From contig NZ_CP015594.1 in the NCBI RefSeq assembly GCF_001647675.1, forward strand, positions 310,001 to 374,000: DNA of 64,000 nt, written 5' to 3'. Origin of the DNA: Acinetobacter sp. NCu2D-2 (lineage in GTDB: Bacteria; Pseudomonadota; Gammaproteobacteria; Pseudomonadales; Moraxellaceae). Each line of letters opens with the position of its first letter. The stretch's first letter is position 1. A program made the translations under genes and the position numbers. Positions 7,922 to 16,534 of this stretch are shown in pieces. Below the pieces are notes generated by a model, which was not told where the DNA came from, did no database searches, and saw only the letters and a program-made list of their open reading frames with translations.

Positions 7922-8875
7922 ATGAAGAAAATATTGCTATTAGATATAGAGAACCTGCCTAAAACTGAAACTGAACTTTTAAAATATTGCTCACAATATA
8001 ATTATATATATTTGGTTTATGCAAAAACTCCTTCTGGTTTTAGTTTGGATGGAGTGGTAAAACTAGCACCATTTATTTCATCTGGAAAATTAAAAGTTTT
8101 AAAGATGCCGAAAGTGGGTAAAGATGCAGCTGATTTCGGTCTGACATTTATCGCTGGGCAGCTCTCAACGCAATTTAAATCTAGTGATGTTGTCTTTGAA
8201 GTTATGTCGAATGATCATTCGATGGAATATGTCGTAGATCTTTTAAAAATAGCTAAATTTCAAGCAAATTTGATTTCAAATAAACCTTTAGTTACACCAC
8301 AAATAGTAAAAGAAATTAAGTCAGAAATAAATGTTGACTCTCTAATCTATCAATATTGTGAATATTTAATTAAACAAGGTTCAAGACCATCAAAATTAGA
8401 TAGTTTAATTAATTCACTTAAGGCAATACTTAAGGTTGAAGAGGATGTAGCAAGAGTATTAGTAGAATTATTGAAAAAAAATAAAATTATTAAGTTTGAA
8501 AATAATAAACCTAATTATCAAGATACTGTTTTGCAAAGTTATCTGAAACAAAAGAATATTACGGCTGAAACGGCTGAAACGGCTGAAACGGCTGAAACGG
8601 CTGAAACGGCTGAAACGGCTGAAACGGCTGAAACGGCTGAAAATATAGGATATAAATTAGATCAGAAACTTTCAAATATACGCTTACGGCTGATGCCTTT
8701 TTTAAATGTAATTCCTGAAAAAAGACCAAAATATTTAGCGAGTTTTGAAGTGCTATTGGAAAAATGTGTTCCTAAAGAACAGGTTTCTGAAACTTTAGAG
8801 TTATTAATTAAGTCTTGCTTAATTAGTGTGCATAAAAGAGAAATTACTTATAGTCCACAGCTTTTTGGAAACTAA
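7922..8875 (+). CDS. PIN-like domain protein with winged-helix-like regions, copy 2, repeat-containing
   Basis: This is a paralogue of the preceding gene, 20 bp downstream with a good GAGGG ribosome site, so probably the same operon. It has 317 residues. The PIN/NYN-like domain has acidic residues at the expected places: ILLLDIEN (Asp8, Glu10, Asn11), KDAADF (Asp68, Asp71) and SNDHSME (Asp98). A winged-helix-like region follows (about 145-205), then nine TAE tripeptides encoded by a perfect 9-bp tandem repeat, then a second winged-helix-like region (about 240-315). The gene is clearly more AT-rich than its neighbours and uses AAA/TTA/ATA codons heavily, which suggests different ancestry or relaxed selection. 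By analogy with NYN-winged-helix proteins an RNA-related role is possible but unproven. Confidence 0.78.
   Translation: MKKILLLDIENLPKTETELLKYCSQYNYIYLVYAKTPSGFSLDGVVKLAPFISSGKLKVLKMPKVGKDAADFGLTFIAGQLSTQFKSSDVVFEVMSNDHSMEYVVDLLKIAKFQANLISNKPLVTPQIVKEIKSEINVDSLIYQYCEYLIKQGSRPSKLDSLINSLKAILKVEEDVARVLVELLKKNKIIKFENNKPNYQDTVLQSYLKQKNITAETAETAETAETAETAETAETAETAENIGYKLDQKLSNIRLRLMPFLNVIPEKRPKYLASFEVLLEKCVPKEQVSETLELLIKSCLISVHKREITYSPQLFGN
8561..8641 (+). repeat. Tandem repeat, 9 perfect copies of a 9-bp unit
   Basis: Nine uninterrupted copies of ACGGCTGAA encode nine Thr-Ala-Glu units inside the gene at 7922-8875. The unit is a multiple of three, so slippage would change linker length without breaking the frame. 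The repeat is GC-richer than the AT-rich gene around it. Confidence 0.97.
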
Positions 8876-8945
8876 TTTCTTTAACGGTGCTTGCCTTTTA
8901 TATTGTGCTTATGCAACTCTAATAATAGGACATAAAGGTTGAACT

Positions 8946-9395
8946 ATGGAAAACACTGGAATTTGGGTTGCGGTTGTCATCATTGTTTTTGTGATGGGTT
9001 CGATTTTGGGTCTGCGCGTCAGTCCAAGAGAAAAGGCCATTGGCATCATGCGTGATCGTGCGCGTAAATTGGGATTGCATCCCCGTTTGGTCGTTGCACC
9101 TGACTGGACCAAAATTCCAATGGCGACAGAAAATCGTGCCAGTATGGTGGCGTATTATAGCGTATTGCTTCCTGAAGCGCGTTTGCCTCTTATGCGTGCA
9201 CGTGTAGTCGACCAAAAGTTACAACTTGTACACGGCGATGACAAATTTAAAGATTTTCCCATTGCATTAAAGGGTATATATGCTATTGATATGCAGGCGA
9301 ACTGCGTGGGAATGTTTTGGGATGAAGAAGCCGATTTAAAAGCCACCCAGTTAGACGATATCAAAGCATTATTACATTCTTTGGCTGAACTTTAA
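8946..9395 (+). CDS. Conserved hypothetical protein with one N-terminal membrane anchor
   Basis: The product has 149 residues. A single hydrophobic helix (about residues 6-24, GIWVAVVIIVFVMGSILGL) is followed by a soluble basic then mixed domain with no motif I recognise. The ribosome site AAGG lies before the ATG. It is 30 bp upstream of topA on the same strand. Small membrane-anchored proteins of unknown function precede topA in pseudomonads too, so the link may be old; that comparison is from memory. Confidence 0.75.
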   Translation: MENTGIWVAVVIIVFVMGSILGLRVSPREKAIGIMRDRARKLGLHPRLVVAPDWTKIPMATENRASMVAYYSVLLPEARLPLMRARVVDQKLQLVHGDDKFKDFPIALKGIYAIDMQANCVGMFWDEEADLKATQLDDIKALLHSLAEL

Positions 9396-9425
9396 TTTAG
9401 AGATAAACAGGATTAACAGTTAATT

Positions 9426-12068
9426 ATGGCGAACGCTCCTCGATCCACATCCAAAAGTAGCACAGCAAAATCTTCTGAAGCTGGGAGCAAGCGTGCCTTA
9501 GTGATTGTGGAGTCGCCTGCAAAAGCGAAAACAATCAACAAATATTTAGGTTCGAACTACATTGTGAAATCATCTGTGGGTCACGTACGTGACTTACCTA
9601 CAGGTGGTGGTGCAAAAACTGCTGAGAAAAAACCAGCAACACGTACCAAGCTGACGCCAGAACAAAAAGCGGAAAAATCACAACAAGCGCTGATTAACCG
9701 TATGGGTGTCGATCCTGAGCACGATTGGAAAGCCAAATACGAAGTTCTTCCTGGTAAAGAAAATGTCGTCGCCGAACTGAAAAAATTGGCATCGCAAGTC
9801 GATGAAGTCTACCTCGCAACGGATATGGACCGTGAAGGGGAAGCCATCGCTTGGCATTTAAAAGAAGTGATCGGCGGTGATGATTCACGTTATCAACGTG
9901 TGGTATTTAACGAGATTACCAAAAATGCCATTCAGGAAGCCTTTAAACAGCCGTCACGCCTAGATATCGATAAAGTCAATGCACAGCAAGCACGTCGCTT
10001 CTTAGACCGTGTGGTGGGCTTTATGATCTCGCCATTACTGTGGGAAAAAATTGCCCGTGGTTTATCGGCAGGTCGTGTACAGTCGGTTGCGGTTAAACTT
10101 GTGGTGGAACGTGAACGCGAAATCCGTAAGTTTATCCCTGAAGAATATTGGCAAGTCTTTGCAAATACTAAATCGAAGAAAGATGACATCCGTCTAGAAG
10201 CTGTGAAGCAAAATGGTAAAACCTTAAAACTTCACAACAAAGCGGAAACCGATGCGCTTCTAAATCTGATCAAAGATGCTGAATATAAAGTATCAAGTCG
10301 TGAAGATAAACCGACTAAGGTCAATCCAAGCGCACCGTATATCACATCGACCCTTCAACAAGCAGCTAGTACTCGTCTCGGTTTTTCTGTGAAGAAAACC
10401 ATGATGCTCGCGCAGCGTTTGTATGAAGCTGGTTTTATTACCTATATGCGTACCGACTCGACCTTCTTAAGTGATGATGCCGTCAATATGGTGCGTGGTC
10501 ATATTGAAACAGAATATGGCAATAAATACTTACCTGCTAAGCCAAACCGATATGGTAATAAGGCAGGTGCACAAGAAGCCCATGAAGCGATTCGTCCATC
10601 CAATGTAGCTTTAAAAGGTGATAGCCTTGTCGGTGTGGAACGTGATGCACAGCGCTTGTATGACCTCATTTGGCGTCAGTTTGTAGCCTGTCAGATGACA
10701 CCAGCCGAATACTTGTCTTCAACTATTTTGGTTGATGCCAACGGCGTAGAACTGAAAGCCAAAGGTCGTACACTGGTATTTGACGGCTTTACCAAAGTTC
10801 GTGGTCAAAACAAATCCGATGATGATGTGTTATTGCCTGCAGTCAAAGTGGGTGAAGTACTGAAACTTGAGAAACTTGATCCTTCTCAACACTTCACCAA
10901 ACCACCTGCACGCTTTACTGAAGCATCACTCGTTAAAGAACTCGAGAAAAAAGGCATTGGTCGTCCATCCACCTATGCGGCAATTATTTCCACCATTCAA
11001 GACCGTGGTTATGTGAAGCTCGACAACCGTCGTCTCTTTGCCGAGAAGATGGGTGAAATCGTCACAGATCGTCTCGATGAAAACTTTAATAACCTGATGA
11101 ACTATGCGTTTACCGCAGATTTAGAAGGTCAGCTCGATAAAGTAGCCGATGGCGAACGTAATTGGAAAGAGCTTTTAAACAGTTTCTATGGCGATTTCAA
11201 ACAACGTCTAACCAAAGCACAAGGTGAAGACGGCATGCGTCGTAATCAGCCAGTTGAAGTCGATGCGGTGCATTGTAAAGAGTGTGACCGTCCAATGCAG
11301 ATTCGTACCGGTACCACGGGCGTATTCTTGGGCTGTTCAGGCTATAACTTACCGCCAAAAGAACGTTGTAAAGGCACATTTAACCTTACACCTGTAGAGT
11401 CTTTGGCTGCGCTGTCAGATGATGATGCGGCTGAAACTGCAGACCTGATGTCGAAAAAACGTTGTCCAATTTGTGAAACTGCAATGGATAGCTATGTGAT
11501 TGATGGTGGTCGGAAACTACATGTCTGCGGCAATAACCCAGACTGTAACGGTTATGAGCTCGAAGAAGGTGAGTTCAAAATCAAAGGTTACGATGGTCCA
11601 ACCATTCCATGCGACAAGTGTGATGGCGAAATGCAGTTGAAGACCGGTCGTTTTGGTCCTTACTTTGCCTGCAACAGCTGTGACAATACCCGTAAAGTAT
11701 TGAAAAATGGTCAGCCTGCACCGCCGCGTGTAGATCCAATCAAAATGGAACACTTGCGTTCAACCAAACACGATGACTTCTTTGTTCTTCGTGATGGTGC
11801 AGCAGGTTTGTTCTTGGCAGCAAGTAAGTTCCCGAAAGTGCGTGAAACCCGTGCACCGAAAGTGGCAGAGCTGCGTACTGTGGCCGACCAGCTTGATCCA
11901 AAATATCAATTTATTTTGCAAGCCCCAGATGTTGACCCAGAAGGGAATCCGACATTGGTGAAATTTAGCCGTAAAAACCAAGCGCAATATATCGGCTCGG
12001 AAACACCTGAAGGCAAACAAACCAAATGGTCTATGGTCTTTAATGATGGTAAATGGGTTGAAGCCTAA
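9426..12068 (+). CDS. topA: DNA topoisomerase I
   Basis: This is a type IA topoisomerase that relaxes negative supercoils by a transient 5'-phosphotyrosine break. The product of 880 residues is close to E. coli TopA (865). The TOPRIM domain starts at about residue 24 ([13 protein letters not shown]), and its acidic triad appears in [14 protein letters not shown]. The active Tyr is Tyr340 in TYMRTDST. The C-terminal part holds three or four Cys-rich zinc-ribbon-like segments ([27 protein letters not shown] and following CxxC pairs), then a tail of single-strand-binding-like repeats. The Ser/Ala/Lys-rich first 20 residues are disordered. A strong terminator follows. Confidence 0.97.
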   Translation: MANAPRSTSKSSTAKSSEAGSKRALVIVESPAKAKTINKYLGSNYIVKSSVGHVRDLPTGGGAKTAEKKPATRTKLTPEQKAEKSQQALINRMGVDPEHDWKAKYEVLPGKENVVAELKKLASQVDEVYLATDMDREGEAIAWHLKEVIGGDDSRYQRVVFNEITKNAIQEAFKQPSRLDIDKVNAQQARRFLDRVVGFMISPLLWEKIARGLSAGRVQSVAVKLVVEREREIRKFIPEEYWQVFANTKSKKDDIRLEAVKQNGKTLKLHNKAETDALLNLIKDAEYKVSSREDKPTKVNPSAPYITSTLQQAASTRLGFSVKKTMMLAQRLYEAGFITYMRTDSTFLSDDAVNMVRGHIETEYGNKYLPAKPNRYGNKAGAQEAHEAIRPSNVALKGDSLVGVERDAQRLYDLIWRQFVACQMTPAEYLSSTILVDANGVELKAKGRTLVFDGFTKVRGQNKSDDDVLLPAVKVGEVLKLEKLDPSQHFTKPPARFTEASLVKELEKKGIGRPSTYAAIISTIQDRGYVKLDNRRLFAEKMGEIVTDRLDENFNNLMNYAFTADLEGQLDKVADGERNWKELLNSFYGDFKQRLTKAQGEDGMRRNQPVEVDAVHCKECDRPMQIRTGTTGVFLGCSGYNLPPKERCKGTFNLTPVESLAALSDDDAAETADLMSKKRCPICETAMDSYVIDGGRKLHVCGNNPDCNGYELEEGEFKIKGYDGPTIPCDKCDGEMQLKTGRFGPYFACNSCDNTRKVLKNGQPAPPRVDPIKMEHLRSTKHDDFFVLRDGAAGLFLAASKFPKVRETRAPKVAELRTVADQLDPKYQFILQAPDVDPEGNPTLVKFSRKNQAQYIGSETPEGKQTKWSMVFNDGKWVEA

Positions 12069-12080
12069 AGCATATTAAAT

Positions 12081-12110
12081 AAAAAATGCTGACTTCGGTC
12101 GGCATTTTTT
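12081..12110 (+). terminator. Rho-independent terminator after topA, UUCG loop
   Basis: The stem AATGCTGAC/GTCGGCATT with one G-U pair is capped by a C-UUCG-G tetraloop and followed by TTTTTT. It lies 12 bp past the topA stop. Confidence 0.92.
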
Positions 12111-12159
12111 ATGCATAATTATGAATAATTTAAAGAATTAAAATAAGGCTAGAACTTTT

Positions 12160-12912
12160 ATGTGGAAGAAAATCAGGATATTGATTTTATTATCCATTTT
12201 ATTCATTGTGGCTATAAATGCCTATCGCGATCAAAACCAAGATTGGTCAAAACCTATTTTTGTACTTCTGCATCCCATTAATGCTGATGGTTCATCAGCC
12301 ACGCAGCAATATATTCAGCAGCTCAATACGCAAGACCTCGATGGAGTACAGCAGTACTTAACTGAGCAAGCGAGCCAATATACGAATCAACCGATCAAAT
12401 TTTATTTTCAGCTGGGTCGTGAGTTAAAACAATTACCACCGAAAGTCCCTGAAAATGGATCAGTGCTAGATGCAATGCTGTGGAGTTTAAAATTTCGTTA
12501 TTATGCATGGCAACAAAAGCAAAGTAGTGACCCAAGCGCAAGCGTAACGCTGTATTTAAATTATTATGATCCTGCACAAATCAGTGTTTTAAAGCATTCA
12601 ACTGCGTTAGAGAAAGGACGAATTGGCTCAGTGAATTTATTCGCGTCTAAGAAGAATGCTGAACGAAATAAAGTGGTTTTAGTCCATGAATTGCTGCATG
12701 CCTTTGGTGCAACAGATAAATATGATTTAGCTACCGGACAACCAATTTACCCGATTGGTTATGCTTATCCCCAACAGCAGCCTTTGTTTCCACAGGCAAA
12801 AGCAGAGTTGATGGGTGGTGTGATTCCTGTATCCAAATCCAAAAGTAAAATGCCAGAATCGATTAATGAAACGCTGATTAGTCATCTGACAGCGAAAGAA
12901 ATAGGTTGGTAA
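12160..12912 (+). CDS. Membrane-anchored HEXXH metalloprotease-like protein
   Basis: The product has 250 residues. An N-terminal hydrophobic helix (about 5-20) acts as an uncleaved anchor or signal, placing the rest in the periplasm. The motif HELLHAFGATD (His176, Glu177, His180, Gly183, Asp186) fits the zincin pattern HEXXHXXGXXD, which is the metzincin-like ligand set with Asp as third ligand known from snapalysin-type peptidases. No other domain is recognised. The gene follows the topA terminator and is monocistronic. The motif is seen directly; peptidase activity and substrate are inferred. Confidence 0.78.
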   Translation: MWKKIRILILLSILFIVAINAYRDQNQDWSKPIFVLLHPINADGSSATQQYIQQLNTQDLDGVQQYLTEQASQYTNQPIKFYFQLGRELKQLPPKVPENGSVLDAMLWSLKFRYYAWQQKQSSDPSASVTLYLNYYDPAQISVLKHSTALEKGRIGSVNLFASKKNAERNKVVLVHELLHAFGATDKYDLATGQPIYPIGYAYPQQQPLFPQAKAELMGGVIPVSKSKSKMPESINETLISHLTAKEIGW

Positions 12913-12920
12913 TCCGAAAT

Positions 12921-12946
12921 TGTGGATAACTCAAATATTATCCACA
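12921..12946. promoter_or_regulatory. Pair of inverted perfect DnaA boxes
   Basis: TGTGGATAA (12921-12929) and TTATCCACA (12938-12946) are perfect 9-mer DnaA boxes (consensus TTATNCACA) in inverted orientation, 8 bp apart. They lie in the 154-bp gap upstream of the helicase gene. No U-run follows, so a terminator is unlikely. DnaA binding is inferred. Confidence 0.55.
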
Positions 12947-13066
12947 TATTGATGAAAAGATATGCACAAGCTCTTTGTTGCATAAAATATAACAGGGATT
13001 ATTTCTCAGTCTGACTTCGAGCAGTGATCTGTTAAACTAAGCATCTCCCCAGCACGATGATCGAAT

Positions 13067-15055
13067 ATGAGTTTAGCCAACCTGATTGATGAATTAAACC
13101 CTCAACAAAAAACTGCTGCAACGACTGATGCAAAGCACAGTTTGGTCTTGGCGGGGGCAGGCTGTGGCAAAACCAAAACGATTGTGGCACGTGCAGCCTA
13201 TTTGATTGAACAAGGCGTACCTGCCAATCAAATCCAGATTTTAACTTTTACTCGCCGCGCAGCGAGTGAAATTGTCGCGCGTGTAGAGTTGGCACTTGGG
13301 GATCAAGCCAAAGGTTTACGTGCATCTACTTTTCATACCTTTTGTATGTATTTGCTGCGCCGTATTCCCAAAGCCTTTGGTTTAGAGCAGTTCTCGATTA
13401 TTGATCGTGATGATCAACTGATGATGTTCCGCCTGATTCGCGGCAAAGATGATAAGAAAAATCCCAATGGTTTACCAAAGCCGCAAGAGTTGTGTGATTT
13501 ATATTCCTTTGCACGCAATACTCGTCAAAAACTCAGTATCGCGCTAGAAAAACAAATGCCTGAGCATTTGGCGTATATCAACGTGATTGGCGAGATCATG
13601 AAAGAATACGAAACACGAAAACGTGCGCGTAGTTTCTTAGATTACGATGATATTTTGGCGATTGTTGCGGCTGCACTCGCTGAGTCTGATGGTTTGGTTG
13701 ATTATGTCGCTTCAATTTGTCGTCATATGCTCGTTGATGAAATGCAGGATACCAACCCTCTGCAATGGGCATTACTCGAACCCTTAAAAGACAAAATCAA
13801 TTTGTTCTGTGTGGGGGATGATGCGCAGTCGATTTACGGTTTCCGTGGTGCTGATTTTGAGAATATTCATCATTTTAAAGAACGTGTACCTGATGCCGAA
13901 ATTTTTAAACTTGAGAAAAATTACCGTTCTACTCAAGAGATTCTAGATTTATCCAATTGGTTACTGGATCAATCCGAAATTAAATATGACAAACGCTTAG
14001 ATGCTCATCGAGGGGAAGGCATTAAACCGAAAATGCATATTTTTCCAAACGAGTTTGATGAAGCTAAATGGATCGCCATAGATATCAAAGAGCGTCACTA
14101 TATTGAGGGTAGTAAGTGGTCAGACCATATGGTATTGGTGCGTTCGAGTTTTGCAGCACGTCATATTGAAGCAGCGTGTATTGCCGCGAATGTGCCTTAC
14201 CGCTTTATTGGTGGTATGAAATTGCTCGAAACCGCGCATGTGAAGGACTTAATGAGTCTCTTACGTGTGATTGCCAATCCACTTGATGATATTGCGTGGA
14301 TGCGTTTTCTGACGCTGTGGAATGGGGTGGGTGATGTTGGTGCGAGTAAACTTGCACAGCAACTGTTGCTTGAGCCGAATATGGATAGCATTGCCACCAA
14401 GCTTGAACAATTTGGCAAGATTCCTTTAGACACAATTCTCATCATGAAGCAGATGGATGTACTGCGTTCAGAAGTGCATGCTTGCGTAAGTTTGGCGATT
14501 CAAGCGATTGAAAATCAACTCGCTGAAAACTATAAAAAAGATTGGAGCCGTCGTCAAAGCGATTTTGAACTCGTTAAACAGTTATCATCAAAACATGGTC
14601 AACTGAGTGAGTTTTTGGAAGCTTATGTGCTCGACCCTGTGTCGATTTCAGAAATTGAACGTCAATCTGATACTGATGTTGTGACTCTTATTACTATTCA
14701 CTCCGCCAAAGGGACAGAACAAAAAGTCTGTTATGTGGTCAATGTCACACCGGGGCAATATCCACATGCGCGAGCACAGGGTGATTTTGATGAAGTTGAG
14801 GAAGAACGTCGTGTGCTCTACGTGGCATTAACCCGTGCACAAAATGAATTGATTCTGACTAAACAAAATTTAAATCATTGGGCACGTGAAACGGTGGATG
14901 AAAAGGGACGCAAAGTCGAAAGTTATTTTATGAATGATTTAACCCGAAATTTATGCACCATGGAAACTCACTATAAAACCCGTCAGCAAACGGTAAAAAG
15001 TGCGTTGATTGAACGAAAATCGATTAATTTAGATTTTGGTATTGATCTCGATTAA
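13067..15055 (+). CDS. Superfamily 1A UvrD/Rep-like ATP-dependent DNA helicase
   Basis: The product has 662 residues and all helicase motifs in order: Q-motif LNPQQKTAA, Walker A AGAGCGKTKT (about 29-38), motif Ia LTFTRRAA, LDYDDIL, motif II LVDEMQDTNP, motif III VGDDAQSIYGFRGA, motif IV NYRSTQEIL, motif V TIHSAKGTEQ and motif VI RRVLYVALTRAQ. These proteins move 3' to 5' on single-stranded DNA. The layout fits the UvrD/Rep/PcrA group, but the sequence (DEMQD instead of DEYQD, HSAKGTE instead of HSAKGLE) is not a standard UvrD or Rep, so I give no symbol. Two DnaA boxes lie upstream. No strong ribosome site is visible before the ATG. Confidence 0.9.
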   Translation: MSLANLIDELNPQQKTAATTDAKHSLVLAGAGCGKTKTIVARAAYLIEQGVPANQIQILTFTRRAASEIVARVELALGDQAKGLRASTFHTFCMYLLRRIPKAFGLEQFSIIDRDDQLMMFRLIRGKDDKKNPNGLPKPQELCDLYSFARNTRQKLSIALEKQMPEHLAYINVIGEIMKEYETRKRARSFLDYDDILAIVAAALAESDGLVDYVASICRHMLVDEMQDTNPLQWALLEPLKDKINLFCVGDDAQSIYGFRGADFENIHHFKERVPDAEIFKLEKNYRSTQEILDLSNWLLDQSEIKYDKRLDAHRGEGIKPKMHIFPNEFDEAKWIAIDIKERHYIEGSKWSDHMVLVRSSFAARHIEAACIAANVPYRFIGGMKLLETAHVKDLMSLLRVIANPLDDIAWMRFLTLWNGVGDVGASKLAQQLLLEPNMDSIATKLEQFGKIPLDTILIMKQMDVLRSEVHACVSLAIQAIENQLAENYKKDWSRRQSDFELVKQLSSKHGQLSEFLEAYVLDPVSISEIERQSDTDVVTLITIHSAKGTEQKVCYVVNVTPGQYPHARAQGDFDEVEEERRVLYVALTRAQNELILTKQNLNHWARETVDEKGRKVESYFMNDLTRNLCTMETHYKTRQQTVKSALIERKSINLDFGIDLD

Positions 15056-15138
15056 ACTAGTTCATAATCGTTTTATGCAAAAAGTAGAGTAGGCGCGTGC
15101 TTTTTGAATTATTTTGCCTATCTTCTTAAGGTTATCCG

Positions 15139-15393
15139 ATGAAAATTTTAGTTCGTAACTTAGAACGTACTGTGACTGAAGCTGAATTGCTTGAATTGTT
15201 TAAAGCTTATGGCACCGTAGACACATGTACATTGGTACTTGATGCTGAAACAGGCAAGTCTAAAGGCTTTGCCTTTGTAGAAATGCCGAATGGTCGTGAA
15301 GCGGTAAAAGCCATCAAAGGTCTTAATACACTTCGTTTGCACGGTCATGGAATTCGTGTCAAACAAGCTGAAGAAAAGCCTGAAGCGAAATAA
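15139..15393 (+). CDS. RNA-binding protein with a single RRM
   Basis: The product of 84 residues is essentially one RRM fold. RNP2 is ILVRNL (residues 3-8), RNP1 is KGFAFVEM (about 43-50), and a basic-acidic tail KQAEEKPEAK follows. Stand-alone RRM proteins occur in cyanobacteria and several Proteobacteria, where they are linked to cold response and RNA chaperoning, but the role here is unknown. A strong terminator lies 3 bp past the stop. Confidence 0.92.
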   Translation: MKILVRNLERTVTEAELLELFKAYGTVDTCTLVLDAETGKSKGFAFVEMPNGREAVKAIKGLNTLRLHGHGIRVKQAEEKPEAK

Positions 15394-15395
15394 TC

Positions 15396-15420
15396 AAAGG
15401 AGCGTAAAGCTCCTTTTTTT
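15396..15420 (+). terminator. Rho-independent terminator after the RRM gene
   Basis: The stem AAAGGAGC/GCTCCTTT (15396-15403 with 15409-15416) has loop GTAAA, followed by a T run. Confidence 0.88.
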
Positions 15421-15576
15421 ATCACTCGAAAAGTTACGATTTCAATTGTGAAAAATAGGGGATTAAGAAGAGAATCCGTATAAATTCCAAAATAGATGTT
15501 TCATTTTGATTGTAAAAAAACTGTCCAAGATTTAAGTTATAAACGCCAAAATTTGTTTTAACCCTAGGATATATCC

Positions 15577-16080
15577 ATGAGTCGTGTTGCTCGCTATCAT
15601 GCGGACCGTACCAATCAAAAACTCTACTTTGCCCGTCTTTCCTGCCAACAAGCTGAACAAGTGGATCACGTACAGCAAGCGCAAGCCCATCGTGAAGCGG
15701 CTGTATTTCATTTGCATGGTGCGGTGTTGGCATTCTTACAAGAATTGGTTCGTTACTATCGCTTGAATGATTTGAGTCCAACGCTGAAGTCTATTGAAGA
15801 ACATATGGCTGCCAAAGGTCAGGTATCCCCTGAAGTTGTGGTGATGCAACAGTTGTCTAAAGATGGTTTTATTGCTGAATTAAAACGTGCATATCGTCTT
15901 TGTCAGTACACGCCTGAACCAAGCGTGCCAGAACCTGAAGATGAAACCTCATCGAATCTGATTATTAAAGTGACTCAAACAACGCAAGCATGGTTGCCTG
16001 ATACTGCGATACTACGTGAATGGCATCGTGAGTTAACTCAGCTTATTGATGGTTTTCGTAATGAAATGGTTGAGTTTTAA
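15577..16080 (+). CDS. Conserved hypothetical protein, DUF6586-like
   Basis: The product has 167 residues, is soluble and mostly helical. The start SRVARYHADRTNQKLYFARLSCQQAEQ resembles the TNQKLYFARLAL opening I recall for the DUF6586 family found near topA in Pseudomonas. A Pro/Glu-rich linker (about 112-125) splits it into two helical halves. The ribosome site AGGATAT lies before the ATG. Function is unknown. The family assignment is from memory and moderate. Confidence 0.75.
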   Translation: MSRVARYHADRTNQKLYFARLSCQQAEQVDHVQQAQAHREAAVFHLHGAVLAFLQELVRYYRLNDLSPTLKSIEEHMAAKGQVSPEVVVMQQLSKDGFIAELKRAYRLCQYTPEPSVPEPEDETSSNLIIKVTQTTQAWLPDTAILREWHRELTQLIDGFRNEMVEF

Positions 16081-16178
16081 GAGACGATTGTTCGCTTAAA
16101 ATAGACCTATCTTGAAATTGAATCATTGAGCCCCATATTAAATCATCTAAACGTTTAAAAATGCACTTGTCTATATGA

Positions 16179-16196
16179 CCATGTTGAACATGGAGG
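16179..16196 (+). promoter_or_regulatory. Hairpin overlapping the Shine-Dalgarno of the 16201 gene
   Basis: The stem CCATGT/ACATGG (16179-16184 with 16188-16193) has a TGA loop. The Shine-Dalgarno GGAGG at 16192-16196 starts inside the 3' arm, so folding would partly mask it. Regulation is inferred. Confidence 0.4.
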
Positions 16197-16200
16197 ATCT

Positions 16201-16479
16201 ATGTCTATTGAACAATTGAAAGAATTATTTGGTAATCAAGACGCGATTTTAGAACTTGTTCAACTTGAAAATGGTGAATTGGCTTTACGTAATGCAGGCT
16301 CTGAAACTCAGCCGCTTTTAACCATTCAATTTAATGATGAAGTGAAGAAACTATTGGGTGATCAAGTGCCAGTTATTGCTCAACATATGATTCAAGCTGC
16401 ATTATTTGGTTTGCTGGAAAAAGAAGTTAATGAAATGCAGGCAGAAATCGTGGATCAAAAACCAAAATTTTATAGCTAA
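16201..16479 (+). CDS. Small conserved hypothetical protein
   Basis: The product of 92 residues is acidic and soluble. The sequence suggests an N-terminal helix, a beta pair (LVQLENGELALRN, LLTIQFNDE) and a long C-terminal helix, with no known motif. The ribosome site is strong (GGAGG, 4 bp before the ATG) but sits next to a small hairpin. It is closed by a terminator shared with the convergent antiporter gene. Function is unknown. Confidence 0.8.
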   Translation: MSIEQLKELFGNQDAILELVQLENGELALRNAGSETQPLLTIQFNDEVKKLLGDQVPVIAQHMIQAALFGLLEKEVNEMQAEIVDQKPKFYS

Positions 16480-16490
16480 CAGATATCAAT

Positions 16491-16522
16491 AAAAAAAGCG
16501 CACTTTAAAGTGCGCTTTTTTT
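16491..16522. terminator. Bidirectional terminator
   Basis: A near-perfect palindrome, AAAAAAGCGCACTTT followed by its complement, has A and T runs on both sides. It serves the 16201 gene on plus and the ybaL-type gene on minus. Confidence 0.92.
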
Positions 16523-16534
16523 ATGGGTGATGAT

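Noticed and set aside
8561-8641. Short tandem repeat that could be mistaken for a CRISPR array
   Set aside because: The 9-bp units are contiguous with no spacers and encode TAE repeats in frame.
15434-15781. Minus-strand ORF of 115 codons opposite the DUF6586-like gene
   Set aside because: Its codon pattern follows the complementary frame of the plus-strand gene, and it has no family features.
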